NCBI GenBank assembly: GCA_020055645.1
Contig: CM034548.1
Location: 24,292,201 to 24,356,200, forward strand
Length of the DNA: 64,000 nt
DNA from: Tomocerus qinae
Taxonomy: Eukaryota > Arthropoda > Collembola > Entomobryomorpha > Tomoceridae
Direction of reading: 5' to 3'
Part shown: one piece after another, positions 12,901 through 25,056 of the stretch
Layout: each line of letters opens with the position of its first letter
Numbering within the stretch: position 1 is the stretch's first letter
Position numbers and translations under genes: made by a program
Notes under the pieces: generated by a model
What the model was told of the DNA's origin: nothing
The model's input: only the letters and a program-made list of their open reading frames with translations
Databases searched by the model: none

Positions 12901-15900
12901 CTAAATGTATTGTGTATTTATTGAGCATTTCCATATAAAGCAGAAAAGATTTAAAAGAGAAAAAAAAGTCGAGTCAGACTGACTATTTGTCTTATTCCGT
13001 TGTCATTTGGTTCCTGTCCTCTTTCTCATCTTTCTCTTTGGCTCTGACATTTTTTTCAGGTCTTTGAGATTTTTTCCTTGTATCTTGTTTTTTAAATTAG
13101 ATGACCTTAGTGCCTGTTTCTCGAGTTGCCATCAGTGTATGTCTTCCGGTATGTCCAGCGAACGTGTTTACGTTACAAATGAGATACGTTAAGAAGTCAG
13201 GAGAAGAAGAAAAAGTCATTTTCAAACATAGACTTTGCTGATAAAGACTAGAGTTTAGGTCTCATAAAACCTTGTGTCCTTGTAGTATTCGGGTAGTTTA
13301 TTATAGTTCCTTATCTCTCTTTCAAAGTTGATAGTATTACCATAGAATATCAGTTTGAGTGTAGATAGTCAGGATAAGAATGTTATTGGGGGAAAAGAGA
13401 AGAAGGCTTAGAGTGAAAGGAAATTAGGAATTTAGGGAGCTGTCTACTTTCTTTGGTCTGGTCGGCTCAGTCAATTCAGACTTACGATTAGCTGTTCAAT
13501 TCAGTCGTTGTGAAGTGCAGCGACATGGCATATGTCTGTGGATGTCGTGTGGCTGGGATGTTACTTGAAATTAGTTGATATTACAGAGACAGAGGTAGAT
13601 TTAGTCTCTGTAGTAAAATAATATATATTCTACCTGCTCTTTTAAGTATATAGATGACAAAGCTGGATATATTTAGTAGGATGAAATGTACTATATATGG
13701 AGAAAGTTATGTAAAAAGAGCTTCTGGTGGTATGTACGTGTCTGGCGTGTGTGCTGTGTAGTGTGACTGTCGGAATGGGAGAAAGTAAGTAGGGATGCGG
13801 AAGACAGGTCGAGACGAGAGATTAGTTTCGTATGTGTGGCACGATTTTCGGTAGTCAATAATAAATAATTTGCCTCTTTCTTTGGTTAATGGATTACAGG
13901 AGGACTCGGTGGGGACGATGACAGTGGGACAGACAAGGAGAAAGAAGAGGAGGCCGAGCGCGAGCGATTGGAAGCCATTCGAGAAGCAGAAGAACGGAGA
14001 AAAGAAAAACACAGAAAGATGGAGGAAGAGCGAGAGAAGATGAGACAAGAAATACGAGACAAGGTACATTATTTTATTCTGTAGCCAGAACACACACACA
14101 CACTCTCTCTCTGCATTCACATAAATACGTCGTCCTATTTAATGCGCCTCCTCCTTCCCGATATTACGGCGACTACTAATAATCATAAGTAAGTACATAG
14201 TATAGGACAATAGTTTTAAGGTGGCTACGACAATAGAGCAACAGCCACATCGACATGTTAGTAGACCAAGAAGTAGATCGGAGAGCACAATAGAACGGAG
14301 TTGAGTACAACTCAGTCAGTTCATTTCGGTTCACTTCTCTTTTCTTTCAATCTCCAGTGGAACCTAACTTTAGGACATAATAGTTTCCAATACACGCTAC
14401 CTTGACATCTTCGACTTTAGCAATTTCGTCCTCAATCCCGTTTTCCTACTACTCCCATCTCCACTCTACAGTCAAAGAAACTTTGAATTTTTTCTTGGGA
14501 AAACTCTTAAGAGAACTTGTTTCTTGTCTTCTTGACATCTGATCTGTCAGGCTGGAGAATCCAGGGTAGCATGACTCTTCTTCCCCATATGCACTTTACC
14601 CACCCACAGTCATACTATACACTACAGTCATAGCATTATTTTTCAACTACTAAACTCATGTGAATGATTTTAGGATTAAAAAGGAATCAGTGGCTTCTTG
14701 AAAACTCTCAGGATACATAGACAATGCACTTCCCTCTACGTCGCTTTCCCTCATCTTTCCTTTATTCTACTACTTTCACTACTTTCATTTTATCGGCTTT
14801 GTGTTTCCTAACGTAAGTAAGTCGATAGCTCTGTCTCTCTCTCTCCACTTTCCAAAAGTGCTGGCTACCTATTTGAATTTCACTTGTGATGAACAACTAA
14901 CTGCTTTCCAATTGCCCTGCTCAACATCAAACTCCTTTTTACCCTATTTACGCCCATTCATCCTTACACACTACACATATTAAACAATCCCAAGATAAAC
15001 ATCTGCTCAACTACCCATACAAATACACCTACTACACTCCTTCAACTCAATTTACATTTTATTGCTTTCTAGATGATTAAATCTAGCTCTGCTACACATC
15101 ACTGCTACCAACCAAGAAAAGTCCCTACTCTTAGATACATTGTTGGCAGGTTCTCTTACACCTACTCATATAATACAGGGTGGAAAGCAACAAACTAAAT
15201 AGTACTTTCACCCTGTATACGAAATTTTCTATTCGAAATCTCTTTTTGCTATGTTATGTGCCTAAAAATCGCGACGAAAAGACAAACAACACTAAGGTTA
15301 AAAATTATAACAGCTTTACTACATACAAATGGTGAAAGTACCAAGTTTCCAGTTTTGCTTTCCATCCTGTATATAACACCCCATGTAACTTTCATGCAAA
15401 TAAAATTTCACTTTTAAGCTTAAAAACAAGAAAGTTTTTGTACACTTTTCCCACAAAGTTTCACCTCTGCAAATTTTCATGATAATAAAGGGAAAGTTGC
15501 AATTTGGTAGAAAAGTGTGAAGAGTATTATATGATTTTCCAGCTGAGACGAATGAGATATTTTATTTACACGGTGAAAGTTATATGAGGTTTGGTCGTAG
15601 TTCATTACTTACTTGTATAGGTAGGTAGAGAACAAGACTGGGAGCGTAATGACCGTTAATTATTAGTGAATGTGAGGATATAATAATATATATGGGGAAG
15701 TAATGGTAAATAATCCTCGTTTATGGTATACGTAGGAGAAGATTGTGCAGAGATATTTGTAGACATACCGAAGTTGGTTGTGTTCTGGACAAGTTGGTTT
15801 AATTGAAGGAAGATGCGAGAGATAGGAGGAGTAGTAAGTAGAGATAGAGTTTGTATGTATAGTTACAAATGATGAACCTTTTGTTTGATTTTGTCTTGTG

Positions 15901-17851
15901 ATTTTTATGGTTTTGTTGGGTTTGGCCGGTGAGAGTTAGAGTAAGAGGCTCTTGAGAAGTATTTCGGAGTATAGGATGCTGGGTGAGTGTTATAATTTTT
16001 GGGAAGCTCTTGTCGGACTGAAGTTGGTGGAGTAGTCGTTGCTACTTATCTGCTCCATTCCTTCCATTAGTATGAAAGTATGAATGCTATGAGCTCTCCA
16101 ACAGATCTATTCAATTAGTGCGAGTGCCATGATTTCCTCTCGTTCTCTCTCTTTTCTCCCGTTCCATTCGATTAGTAAGAGTGCTGTGAGTGACTGACGT
16201 CACATTTCCAAAGAAAAAGTTGGAAACGAAACAGAAATTACATTTGAGCATAGATTCGAGTGAGTTGTTCAGTTGTTTTCTGGAATACGATAGCTTCCTG
16301 TAATGGCTCTGTAGGCACTGCTAATGTCCTTACCGTGTTGTTATAGCCATGTACTTATGTTCCTTCATAAAAAATGCTACTCTCATAACAGGGAAAAGTA
16401 CTTACTTATCTCTAGTTTCCCTCTCCAGCCGAATCTCCAATCTCGACCGGTCAAATTTCCAGCAATTTTCTATTCGTTTTTATTGGACTAAGAGTCGACA
16501 CTAAGTAAGAGCTTTCCAATTATGTCCCATTTATATTTGCTCATTGTAGGGAAGCAAAAGGTTACGGGTCAACTCCCATGGCTTCACATCCCCAAATGTC
16601 AAAGGTACTATAGAAGAGATGCGAAAAGTCATCCAGAGCCATCCGTGTCACATTGCATCGTCGTCTCAACCATGCTCACGTATTCCCCGACTCGAATTTC
16701 AAAAGTGACTCAGAATTAAATTTATGGCTCTACTTTTCCTATACTTCCAACACCGTTGACAATGACTGGAGATAAACCATTCCTCGATAAAGTCTGCTCT
16801 AGATATTCCCTGACAACTACCCCACTCTCCCCTTGTGGTTCTCTTACAGATTAGATCTTCTTTATACAACATCTCCACTTGAATTTATTGCACATATTTA
16901 CCAACATCCGAACTAAGACGTTCTATATGTACCTATTTACTTATCTTATAACTTTATCTTCCAATTTGTGTACGGGAATTCAATTTACATCAATATTATG
17001 TAGTGGGTACTTGTATGAGTCCATAATATTATTACGTGTCGCATAGAGATATTTGTAGAGAGAGAGTGAGTGTTTGAAGATGTCATTAAGTGTGTGGTGG
17101 AGGAGGTTGAGATAGTGGAGAAGAAGGAAGTTTTATTGTTCATAGGATGGAGTCTGGGTAGGAATTTATATTAGAAAGTGGGAGTGGTATATATGTAGGG
17201 AGGTTTTGTATTTAAGTGTATTATTAAAGACGGTCGCTAGGCTAGGATCTGGTTTTGAGTGGTCAGACATAGAGAATGGAGGGAGTGTAGCCACACGTGT
17301 GCACTAAAGTGTGTATTTATTGATTTCAGTACAATATCAAGAAGAAAGAGGAAGTGACAGAGCAGCAACCGGATGTGCCGGATAATCCCTTGATGCGGAA
17401 GAAGAAAACACCTGAGGAACTAGCACGGGAAGCAGAAGCAGAAGATGAAGACGACTTTACGAGTGAGTTGACTGACTGTCTTGTATATCTGGCATGGCTT
17501 AGTAAATAGATCATTGGCCATAATAATAGTATAGGGGCTATATAGTATATAATGTATGTATGTGTATGTGCTTAGTAGTAGTAGATAGTATAGATATGTT
17601 TGATCTAGTGCTGGATGGATGGATGGATAGGGAGAAGAAGATGAGACAGTAGTAGTAGTGCCATAAATATTTAGACAAAGGTGACGTGGGAGGACTGTGA
17701 GAGATAGTGGCATTTTGTGGTTGAGTGGGAGAAAGCTATTAATGTTTGGTGTGGTTGATTTGATTAAATGTTTGCAGAGTTAAAGAACACGGTGGAAACT
17801 CACATGAGTGAAATCAAGACCCAAATCGAGAGCAAATGCGTTTTGCAGTGA
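954..17851 (+). CDS. cpx: Complexin (SNARE-complex regulator), four coding exons
   Basis: Join 954-966, 13900-14063, 17330-17462, 17778-17851, giving 127 residues plus stop. Complexins are small cytosolic synaptic proteins that bind the assembled syntaxin/SNAP-25/synaptobrevin bundle and control vesicle fusion. Residues about 17-52 form a highly charged accessory helix and 50-63 the central SNARE-binding helix with the motif RDKYNIKKKEE. By alignment with mammalian complexin 1, the contact residues R48, R59, K69 and Y70 correspond to R38, R49, K59 and Y60 here; all four are kept. A conserved NPLMRKKKTPEEL segment lies at 78-90. The protein ends CVLQ, a CAAX box predicting farnesylation, as in the Drosophila isoform ending CVMQ. 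All splice sites are GT-AG and phases agree (1, 0, 1). Oddity: the N-terminus starts MDLLGG and lacks the usual N-terminal domain of about 15-20 residues, so another start exon may exist. Exons 2-4 are certain; exon 1 is an inference. Confidence 0.93.
967..13899 (+). other. Complexin intron 1, about 12.9 kb, no gene seen
   Basis: AT-rich DNA between donor GTGAGT at 967 and acceptor TTACAG ending at 13899. Open frames on both strands are short and low in GC, and none resembles a known protein. GC-richer patches at about 4840-5090 and 5630-5720 are possible regulatory elements or unrecognised exons. I see no transposon with clear ends. Confidence 0.6.
13900..14063 (+). CDS. cpx: Complexin coding exon 2 (accessory and start of central helix)
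   Basis: Encodes residues 5-59: the acidic GGDDD stretch, then the charged accessory helix containing EAIREAEERRKEKHRKMEEE, then EKMRQEIRDK. Acceptor TTACAG, donor AAG|GTACAT, end phase 0. GC content is far higher than in the flanking introns. The text is almost identical to the same segment of Drosophila complexin as I know it. Confidence 0.97.
14064..17329 (+). other. Complexin intron 2, about 3.3 kb, carrying a MITE
   Basis: Bounded by GTACAT and TTTCAG. The first 1.3 kb is strongly pyrimidine/C-biased, while the last part (about 17040-17320) is G-biased. The only recognisable element is the inverted-repeat element at 15174-15371. Open frames here are short and unsupported. Confidence 0.7.
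15174..15371. mobile_element. MITE-like element with 17-bp terminal inverted repeats
   Basis: The left end TACAGGGTGGAAAGCAA (15174-15190) and right end TTGCTTTCCATCCTGTA (15355-15371) are inverted repeats matching at 16 of 17 bases. Each is flanked by TATAA (15169-15173 and 15372-15376), which reads as a 5-bp target duplication; alternatively only TA is duplicated, as in Tc1/mariner families. A second inverted pair lies inside: TACTTTCACC at 15202-15211 and GGTGAAAGTA at 15331-15340. The left inner copy continues to CCCTGTA, so it is also an inverted near-copy of the left end. There is no coding capacity, so any movement would depend on a transposase from elsewhere. The family is not identified. 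Confidence 0.8.
17330..17462 (+). CDS. cpx: Complexin coding exon 3
   Basis: Encodes residues 60-103 plus one base: YNIKKKEE (end of the central helix), an acidic/glutamine linker, NPLMRKKKTPEELAREAEAE and EDDFT. Acceptor GATTTCAG; donor CGA|GTGAGT, phase 1. Joining to exon 4 restores DDFTKLKN, the conserved complexin text. Confidence 0.97.
17463..17777 (+). other. Complexin intron 3, 315 bp
   Basis: GTGAGT to TTTGCAG. It contains TAG/GTA-rich DNA and a short (GGAT)4 tract at 17613-17628. Nothing else is supported. Confidence 0.85.
17778..17851 (+). CDS. cpx: Complexin last coding exon with CAAX box
   Basis: Encodes residues 104-127: KLKNTVETHMSEIKTQIE followed by SKCVLQ and TGA at 17849-17851. 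The C-terminal amphipathic helix plus Cys-Val-Leu-Gln predicts prenylation and attachment to vesicle membranes. It corresponds to the CAAX-type alternative last exon (7A) of Drosophila complexin. Ser114 sits where Drosophila has Asn130, a reported RNA-editing site. Confidence 0.95.
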
Positions 17852-17948
17852 TTCGCTGCTCACATCGTTTACCGTCATGTACATCTTTGGTTGACGCCGT
17901 TTTCCATCCCGCTGTTGACTTGACTTGACTTGACACGACCACTTGACA

Positions 17949-17954
17949 AATAAA
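17949..17954 (+). terminator. Candidate polyadenylation signal of complexin
   Basis: AATAAA lies about 98 bases after the complexin stop codon. It gives a short 3' UTR. Longer 3' UTR forms running into the AC-rich downstream region cannot be excluded. Confidence 0.5.
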
Positions 17955-20900
17955 TATCTGAAGTTTGGATGTCATGACCCCCCAAAAAGAAACTATGCAA
18001 TTGAATAGCCTGAGCCAAGTAGAGAGAAGTCATCTTCGCAATACTCCCCCTTATACAATTATAGTCACAAGAAGAAATACTTACATTGTTATGAAGAATA
18101 AGAATGTACTACATACATACTACATACTAACAACAGAAAACAGATAGAGCGAGTTATATTGCTGTATTTACTATATTATAATGTTATGTATAGTTAGATC
18201 TGTGTTACTTGTAATGTTACTCAAGAATAATGTTATTAACTCCCGTTTCCGTGATTGTTATTGTTGACTTGCTATGTGAAGTCACTGTTATAATATATAC
18301 ATTACATCCAATCGAGTACAACGAATCCTCTCATCTCTAAGAGACCTTGTTTTAAAAAGTATTTCTATATACATAAATGACCAATTCGATTTTGTAATGT
18401 GGATAAGTGCATCGTTGCACCTCCTTTACTCCGTCGGTCAATGACAAAATCATCCCCCTCTCCAATATAATGGTACTTCTTCTACCTACTTTTCCTCTTA
18501 TTACATTCCATTTCATTCCCATCCTCCACTAAGAAATATTATCCTCCATCCGTATATAACACAACAACATAATATAATACGCTGAATACGCTCTACTCTA
18601 CTTACTCCCATCTATCTCTCAATGCCCCAAATATCAATCAATGACAACAATCCTCCTTACAACATTATACTACTATTGCAATTACATGTTCCGTTCCGTT
18701 CAATTTTCCTCAGTCAGTTAGTCAGCCTCTCAGTCATCATTCTGACACTTAATATAAAATGTATAAACTATACATCCATAGATACTTGGGTAGATAGATA
18801 AATATTTACAAGTGTTCTCAAACAAGTCTTAAAAACATGTAGAAGCAGAATACAGACTTCCACTCGAAATCACCCGTTCTCAACCATAATAATAATACAC
18901 GTCGATATATGTACACCTAATTAATATCTAAATCTAATGGATGTCTATACACTGTAAATCCATTGTACATGCCTACTATACAAATAGATAAAGCAGAAAA
19001 CAGCATTACGCAACAGTGAGTCAATTCATACGGCTGCCCACCCTATAGCATCATAGAAAAATACAAAACTGCATTTCTATCTACCTCCACACCTGAGAAG
19101 TGGCATACTATTTGCATACGAAATTTAGATGTCCAGCTTTTTGCATTCACAAGATAGCTTTCACTTTAGCTTTGACTCATCGTCAGTCATCCAGACCAGA
19201 CCAGTGTAGTGTACTTAAGTGAGTGCAGATTTGCTACGGTACGTCATTTCAATTTGTTCAACCCTAGCATATCTGACATGTGTTCTTGATATCTCACCAA
19301 AAAGTCTGCTTTTGAGTAATGAGTAAAAGAGTCTGCTCTTCACTCTACTACACTTTACATATTAATGATAAACATATACACCTACCGACATTCAAATTTC
19401 AATGCTCCAGACTAACCCTTCTTATTTATACTACATATACTATATAGTATTATTACAGGTAGATCTATCTAGTCATAATTGTGAGCTATCTGTTTTTAGG
19501 GAAATAATACACATTGCCTAAGCACATTTTCTATATACGAGAGAAAGGATTGAAGTTTACACGCTCAAAAATAATTGGACAGTGCATAGTAAAAACAGAG
19601 AGGGGAATGCGTAGGATCCGCTCTACTGAACAGTGCAGAACAAAATAAACAGTATAAATACTACATTGTTGACTGGCATGCGGAAAATTCACCTACTTTA
19701 CAACCGACGACATTAGAGATGCAAATATCCACATGAAAAATAAAATATTTTAGTGAGAGTTGATAAAGAAGTTTGTTGGTAGTAAGTATAGTACCAGCGA
19801 ATAAAATCAATCAACACCTACTACTAGTAGTATTTCTGAGAGAGTGAGGTCCTCGGCATAGAACTGCACTTAGAATTTTAAAAACACAAGAGTATCTGTG
19901 TACAAAGCGGAATTTAATAACGTTCCAGCCATAATTCTCCACAAGTTTTCTTTTTTGAGTAAATAAAGTATAGGGAGAGATGTATGTATATCACGGTTGC
20001 ATATAGTAGGTATATATTTATTTGGTGTTTATGAAAAGGGATGATGATGATGAGGCAAGGGAGTCCATCTCTAGTCCAGGAAAAGGTTGGGTATTTTCAG
20101 GTTGGCAGAAGTGGTATGGGAAAGACCACAAAAAAGCTTGACAAAATTATCTAGGACATGGCAATGGGAAATGTAAAACCATCTAACTCTACTTACACTG
20201 CGGAGAAGTTACTCTTTGATTGAGTTTTAGAGCTTCATCACACAACATCAAAAGTTTACGTCCATCCAATTGAAAGGATGAGAGCAAAATTATACGCTTT
20301 CATCACTAATTGCCATTCCCAACTATTCCTGTGCTTATCGTGAGCTAACTGACGTTCGCTCCAGTTTACATAATAACTAACTCTCTAGCCACATATATAC
20401 ATGCATACATACACCTCATACACATCTACATAATATTCTGTTATGTTACTTGTCAGCTTCCATTCAACAACAATGTTATTCCTTACTTATTCAACTCTCT
20501 ATAAATGTAAACTGAACTGTGAGTGAAGAGAGTTGAACTGAAGTCAGCCGTGCTTTGTCTATTTATATGCCCGGAATTTTGTTTGCAATGCCCGAAGAAC
20601 TCTATTTTCGACTTATTTCTATAGACTAACTACTATATTATTGTGTATATTATGAGGAGTGAGGAGAATTAAAGGTGGCTTTGCTATAAACACAAATTTT
20701 ATTTTATTTCACTTATATTTACATTCTGCAGTCAGAACGGGGACAGTAATTAATTCATTTTCCTAAGTAAAAGTAGTGCTTGCTTAAGTACATGAATACT
20801 TTTTAGTAGTGAGTGACTCTAGTCTCTCGAGTGTGCATATAGGCTAGGATATTCTCTTTGAAGAATTTCAAAAGGAAATGTATTACACAAATGAATACCA

Positions 20901-21503
20901 TTTGAATAGTATTATTTCTACAAAGAACAAATTGGAAGAGTTATTGGTACAGCCACGATACCAAAGGCTTTGCATCATAATATTCATTTCCAAACATACC
21001 CAGGGAGGAGTTATATAACTCATGCATGTACGTATTTACTACTTCATGCATTACGTCAAAGTAGCTCTCTATTATTTATTAAATTTTTCATTTTTCCCCA
21101 ATGAGCACCATTATGAAATAGTGGTGAGATACCTATAGGATTTATTTTCTAAGTAATCCCAGATTACAAGAAGTCGTTGCATTGTCAAGTTCTTACAGGA
21201 CAGACGCAAAAGTCAGATCTAACGAGGAGAATAACGATGCGGAGAATTAATTTTCTCCTCCCAGAAGAGGTATTTACTATTCAGAAATAGGTATTGACTG
21301 CCGTGGCATGCGACGCAATTTAAATCTGAGGGCAAATTACAAATGACTAACGCAAAGTATAAAAGAAAGGGTTCAAGAGCGCTGTAAAAATTCAAGAACA
21401 GATTATAATTTGGTATAGTAGGTCTGAATTCAATCAAAATGTCGTGATGAATGCTAATAGCTAACATAGCAAAGACGTATTTACTGTAATATAGGGCACG
21501 TAC

Positions 21504-22270
21504 TTAGGAAGGTGCTATTATTAATGCCAGTGAGATATGAAATTCGAATGCCATTGCTTCAGCTCCATCCTTCACTCCACTCGAGTCAGATTCATCTTTG
21601 CCTTGAGTGTCTGCTCTACGTTTCCCTTCCCTCGCCTCTATTATCACAAAGTCATTCTTCTCCAGGAATATATTATAGCTACGGATATATACGGATATAT
21701 ATACGGATATATAGATTTGGTTGGTCGTGTCGTGACATTGTTGTTCTGGTTGGTTGTTGGAAAATACATCAAAAGAGAGAGAAGATACTTGAATGACAAT
21801 GTGAATTTGACAGCAATTGTGAGGCTTAACAATCAGATTGAATTGCACTATTGAGTAAAGGCTGACTGGGGTATTTTGGTTGGGATTTGGATGGATTGCT
21901 TCTTTGGTCGTAGTCTCGTACTTGTGATGTCTTTTGAATCTGTTCTCCAATAGACTCTCTACAGAAACACTTAAGTAAATACGTTATGCTATAAGAGTCT
22001 CGGGGTTAGGTACTACTATCTCTCTCTGAATGCGCTTCGAAATGAAAATGAGTAAACTCAGGATCACCTTCTTTCTCCATCTCTACCTACACGGAAAAGT
22101 AATAAGCGACTTGACAGCATACTCTCGCTATACTTTAGACATTCTTCTAGTAGATAAATAGAGCATCGTCTAGAGACAGCGGTCTGTATAGACTCACACT
22201 TCATTTGGCTGCTAATTCCTACTCTGCTCTCTCCATTCTTTGCTTTCTTTTCTTTATCCGCTTTCCCCAT
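21504..22270 (-). other. Unassigned minus-strand candidate exons (possible small gene)
   Basis: Not recognised. On the minus strand an ATG at 22270 with A at -3 opens MGKADKEKKAKNGESR, followed by a donor-like GTAGGA. Near 22084 an acceptor-like TTCCGTGTAG is followed by an open frame reading VEMEKEGDPEFTHFHFEAHS. At about 21963 TTTCTGTAG is followed by the longest open frame of the region, reading on to TAA near 21504; its last part is rich in D, E, K and G. The phases can be made to agree. GC content is higher than in neighbouring DNA. The middle of the long frame is AT-rich and includes a tandem repeat, so it is probably not coding. It may be a lineage-specific gene, a UTR, or chance. Confidence 0.22.
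21680..21714. repeat. Short tandem repeat, about three ACGGATATAT units
   Basis: Three copies of ACGGATATAT separated by 0-2 bases. A local minisatellite that lies inside the long minus-strand open frame and argues against that part being protein-coding. Confidence 0.8.
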
Positions 22271-25056
22271 CGTATTTGTCTGTTGACATTTTTACTTTAC
22301 ATTCTCGGGTAGTGCGCGTATATATTTATTTATATTAGTACAGATGGTATCCCCATATAAGTACACATAGATGCCTGTGCATACATTGGGTTGGTACATA
22401 CATTACATATCTAAATATCTGCCAAATTATAATAATAGATATATTCCACATGGAGAAAGTTTTCCCTTGGAACAACACGTCTCTCTTTACATTCAGCTCT
22501 TTTGATTAGTGCCTTTGTCATTGTTTCGCTCTTCAAATAATATATTTCCCGCTGAATACAATTTCGCATAGCTATATACAACTCAACCAAACCAAACCAT
22601 GAATAATATATGTGCCGGCGTCTATGTCTACATATAGATCATACTTATCATTACTAGTTAGATAAGTAGTAGACGTACTATCTGACTATACTTAAAACGG
22701 ACAATTTGTATCATAATCACTAACGTCCTTATAACAATATCATATTATTATTATAAAATGTCCATGACGCTAGTTAGTCAAAAGGGTGTATCTACTTCTG
22801 AATAATGCGGAGATAAATCTGGCTAGGTGTAGTAGGTACCTACAGTTAGTCCTTCTCTCCAGAGTGAAAGGATAAAAATATTTAAGTAGGTAAGACGAGA
22901 AAGGGAATTAAAGAACAAGAGATTAGAGATACCTTTGTTGGGCATGGGAAAGGTCATGCGTAAAGGGAGATGTAGGAATTCCTAGTAAATTGATCGTGAT
23001 CACAGCTGCGGTAGCGTGAGTGATGAGTGACAACCTTTAGTAAAGAAGAGACAAACGAAACCGTTCGTAATTAGCTCGTCATACGATATCCTTCGCTACG
23101 TGGCATTCCCTTATCTCTTCCAGACCATGTCTGATCTATAATTCCCGGATACACTATTAATCTGTATATCCATTGGCTACAAAGATAGTTTTTCATGCTG
23201 TCAATATCATGCTGTATTTTATATCTTCTGGTAGCAGCCGAGGAAAATGAATAATGAAAGTTTGCATAATAATATGTAAATAGGTGAAGAGATGTTTTGA
23301 GTTTGAACATGACTCTTAGCTTTAGCTACTTTTAACTGATTCCCCACTAAAGTATTCAGTTACAGATGAATAAAAAGATAACAGAGCCGTATAAAAGTGA
23401 ATATTCTGTCTTGTATTCCCAGACAACAAATAGCACTCCTTAAATATATAAATATTTCATTATTATGATTTTGATAAAGCTGAGTGAGGTGAGAGAAATG
23501 AGATGAGTAGACGGAGAAGAGTGAAATAGATGTTTTCCTTTTCGTCCCTCGGAAAGGGAAAGAAGTCTGTGTTTATACGTCAACCTATTACCCAAGAATC
23601 ATAAATGTATTCTATAACGCTCTCCTTATTGCACGCGGCAGAGATATTATCGCTCCTACTACTTCGCTGACAAGACAAATAGCCAACTTAACTACTACTG
23701 CCACAGATAGTTCTCCTCTCTCTCTCTCCAGTTTGCAATTTCCGACGTCGACATGATTTTATAAGCAGTCAGTCCCTGAAATATGGAGTGATACTATTAT
23801 AACTTCTTCTCACAACTTTTAATAACGACGCAACGCAACTCACAATCACCTACCAACATCAACCAACCTCCCCAAAACAGATAACTCACAATAAACAAAG
23901 CAAGACACGAAACAAGCACATCAGAAAAGGCACATTTACCAGACAAGGAAGTACAGTAAACACTGATCCAATGAAAATCCGAGTAAAGTAGAGCAGATAA
24001 TACATGGCCAAAGACTACGCCACGGAGCTATCCGGAGATTTAAGATGTCCAGGTGGCATAGCCCAGAAAATGTTTATTGTTCAATTACTACATAGCATCC
24101 TAACTTTCGCACCTATACATACTTTATGATATACTGCCTCCCGTTTCCTACACTTTCTACCGTATTTATTGCCATTAAATTATTCTCATTAAATATACCA
24201 GTTTTTACTTGGAATAGTAACTCCTATAGTTATGAATATACTCCAGAATTTACTCATGTAGGGATTAATTAATATTAATCTCGCGTAGGGATCCTTTTCC
24301 CATATCAGATGCATTTCATTAAATTGGGAATTTCAAAATGAGGTCACTTCTAGCAAAATTAAACTAACATTGTTTCCATTTCTCTCTCATGAATATTTGC
24401 ATTATGCATATGTTAAAATTCTAATCCATCTGACCTAGAGGCAAATGTCTAAAGGAATGTGCATTGTGTACCCTAATAGACATTGATTGAAAGTCATTTA
24501 ATATGATTAGTAGCTATTTTATCGTGTGGAACTGGGGCTATTTATTTCCATTATCAATCAAACATCCATAGAAAGCCATAATAAGAAAAACTATTCTGCT
24601 GTCCTCGGATTTCAAATGGAGTAATGGGATAATGTAATGGTCGAATATGGTTTTGTGCATAATGTAACTTTGCCCCGGAGAAATGGAAAACCGTCAAGAA
24701 CCACTCGCCTCCACTGAAATGGTGGGAAATCCCAGAGAAAGTCGAGACATAACAAAAATAAGTGTAATAATAATAATGAAACGAACTAAATACCCATCAA
24801 GTCAACCCTTTTGATTTCTCCGGAATAGAGTCAAGTCATACATTGGGATTTATGGGATGTTTCCAAGAGTAATTCAGGTCTAAGTACACAGAGAGAATAG
24901 AAGTCAAGTGTTCAAATGGCTGTAGTTTCAGGAATCGAGTCACTACATTACATACTTCTAGGAACAGCCCAATTGAAATCTATAGTTTGAGATTTGACGA
25001 CTTTCTCCATTGCTTTCCATTCCATTTTTATGGATTGCATTTCCTCCTGCCTTTAG

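Noticed and set aside
13707..14120. 137-residue minus-strand open frame
   Set aside because: It is the antisense shadow of complexin exon 2 and its flanks.
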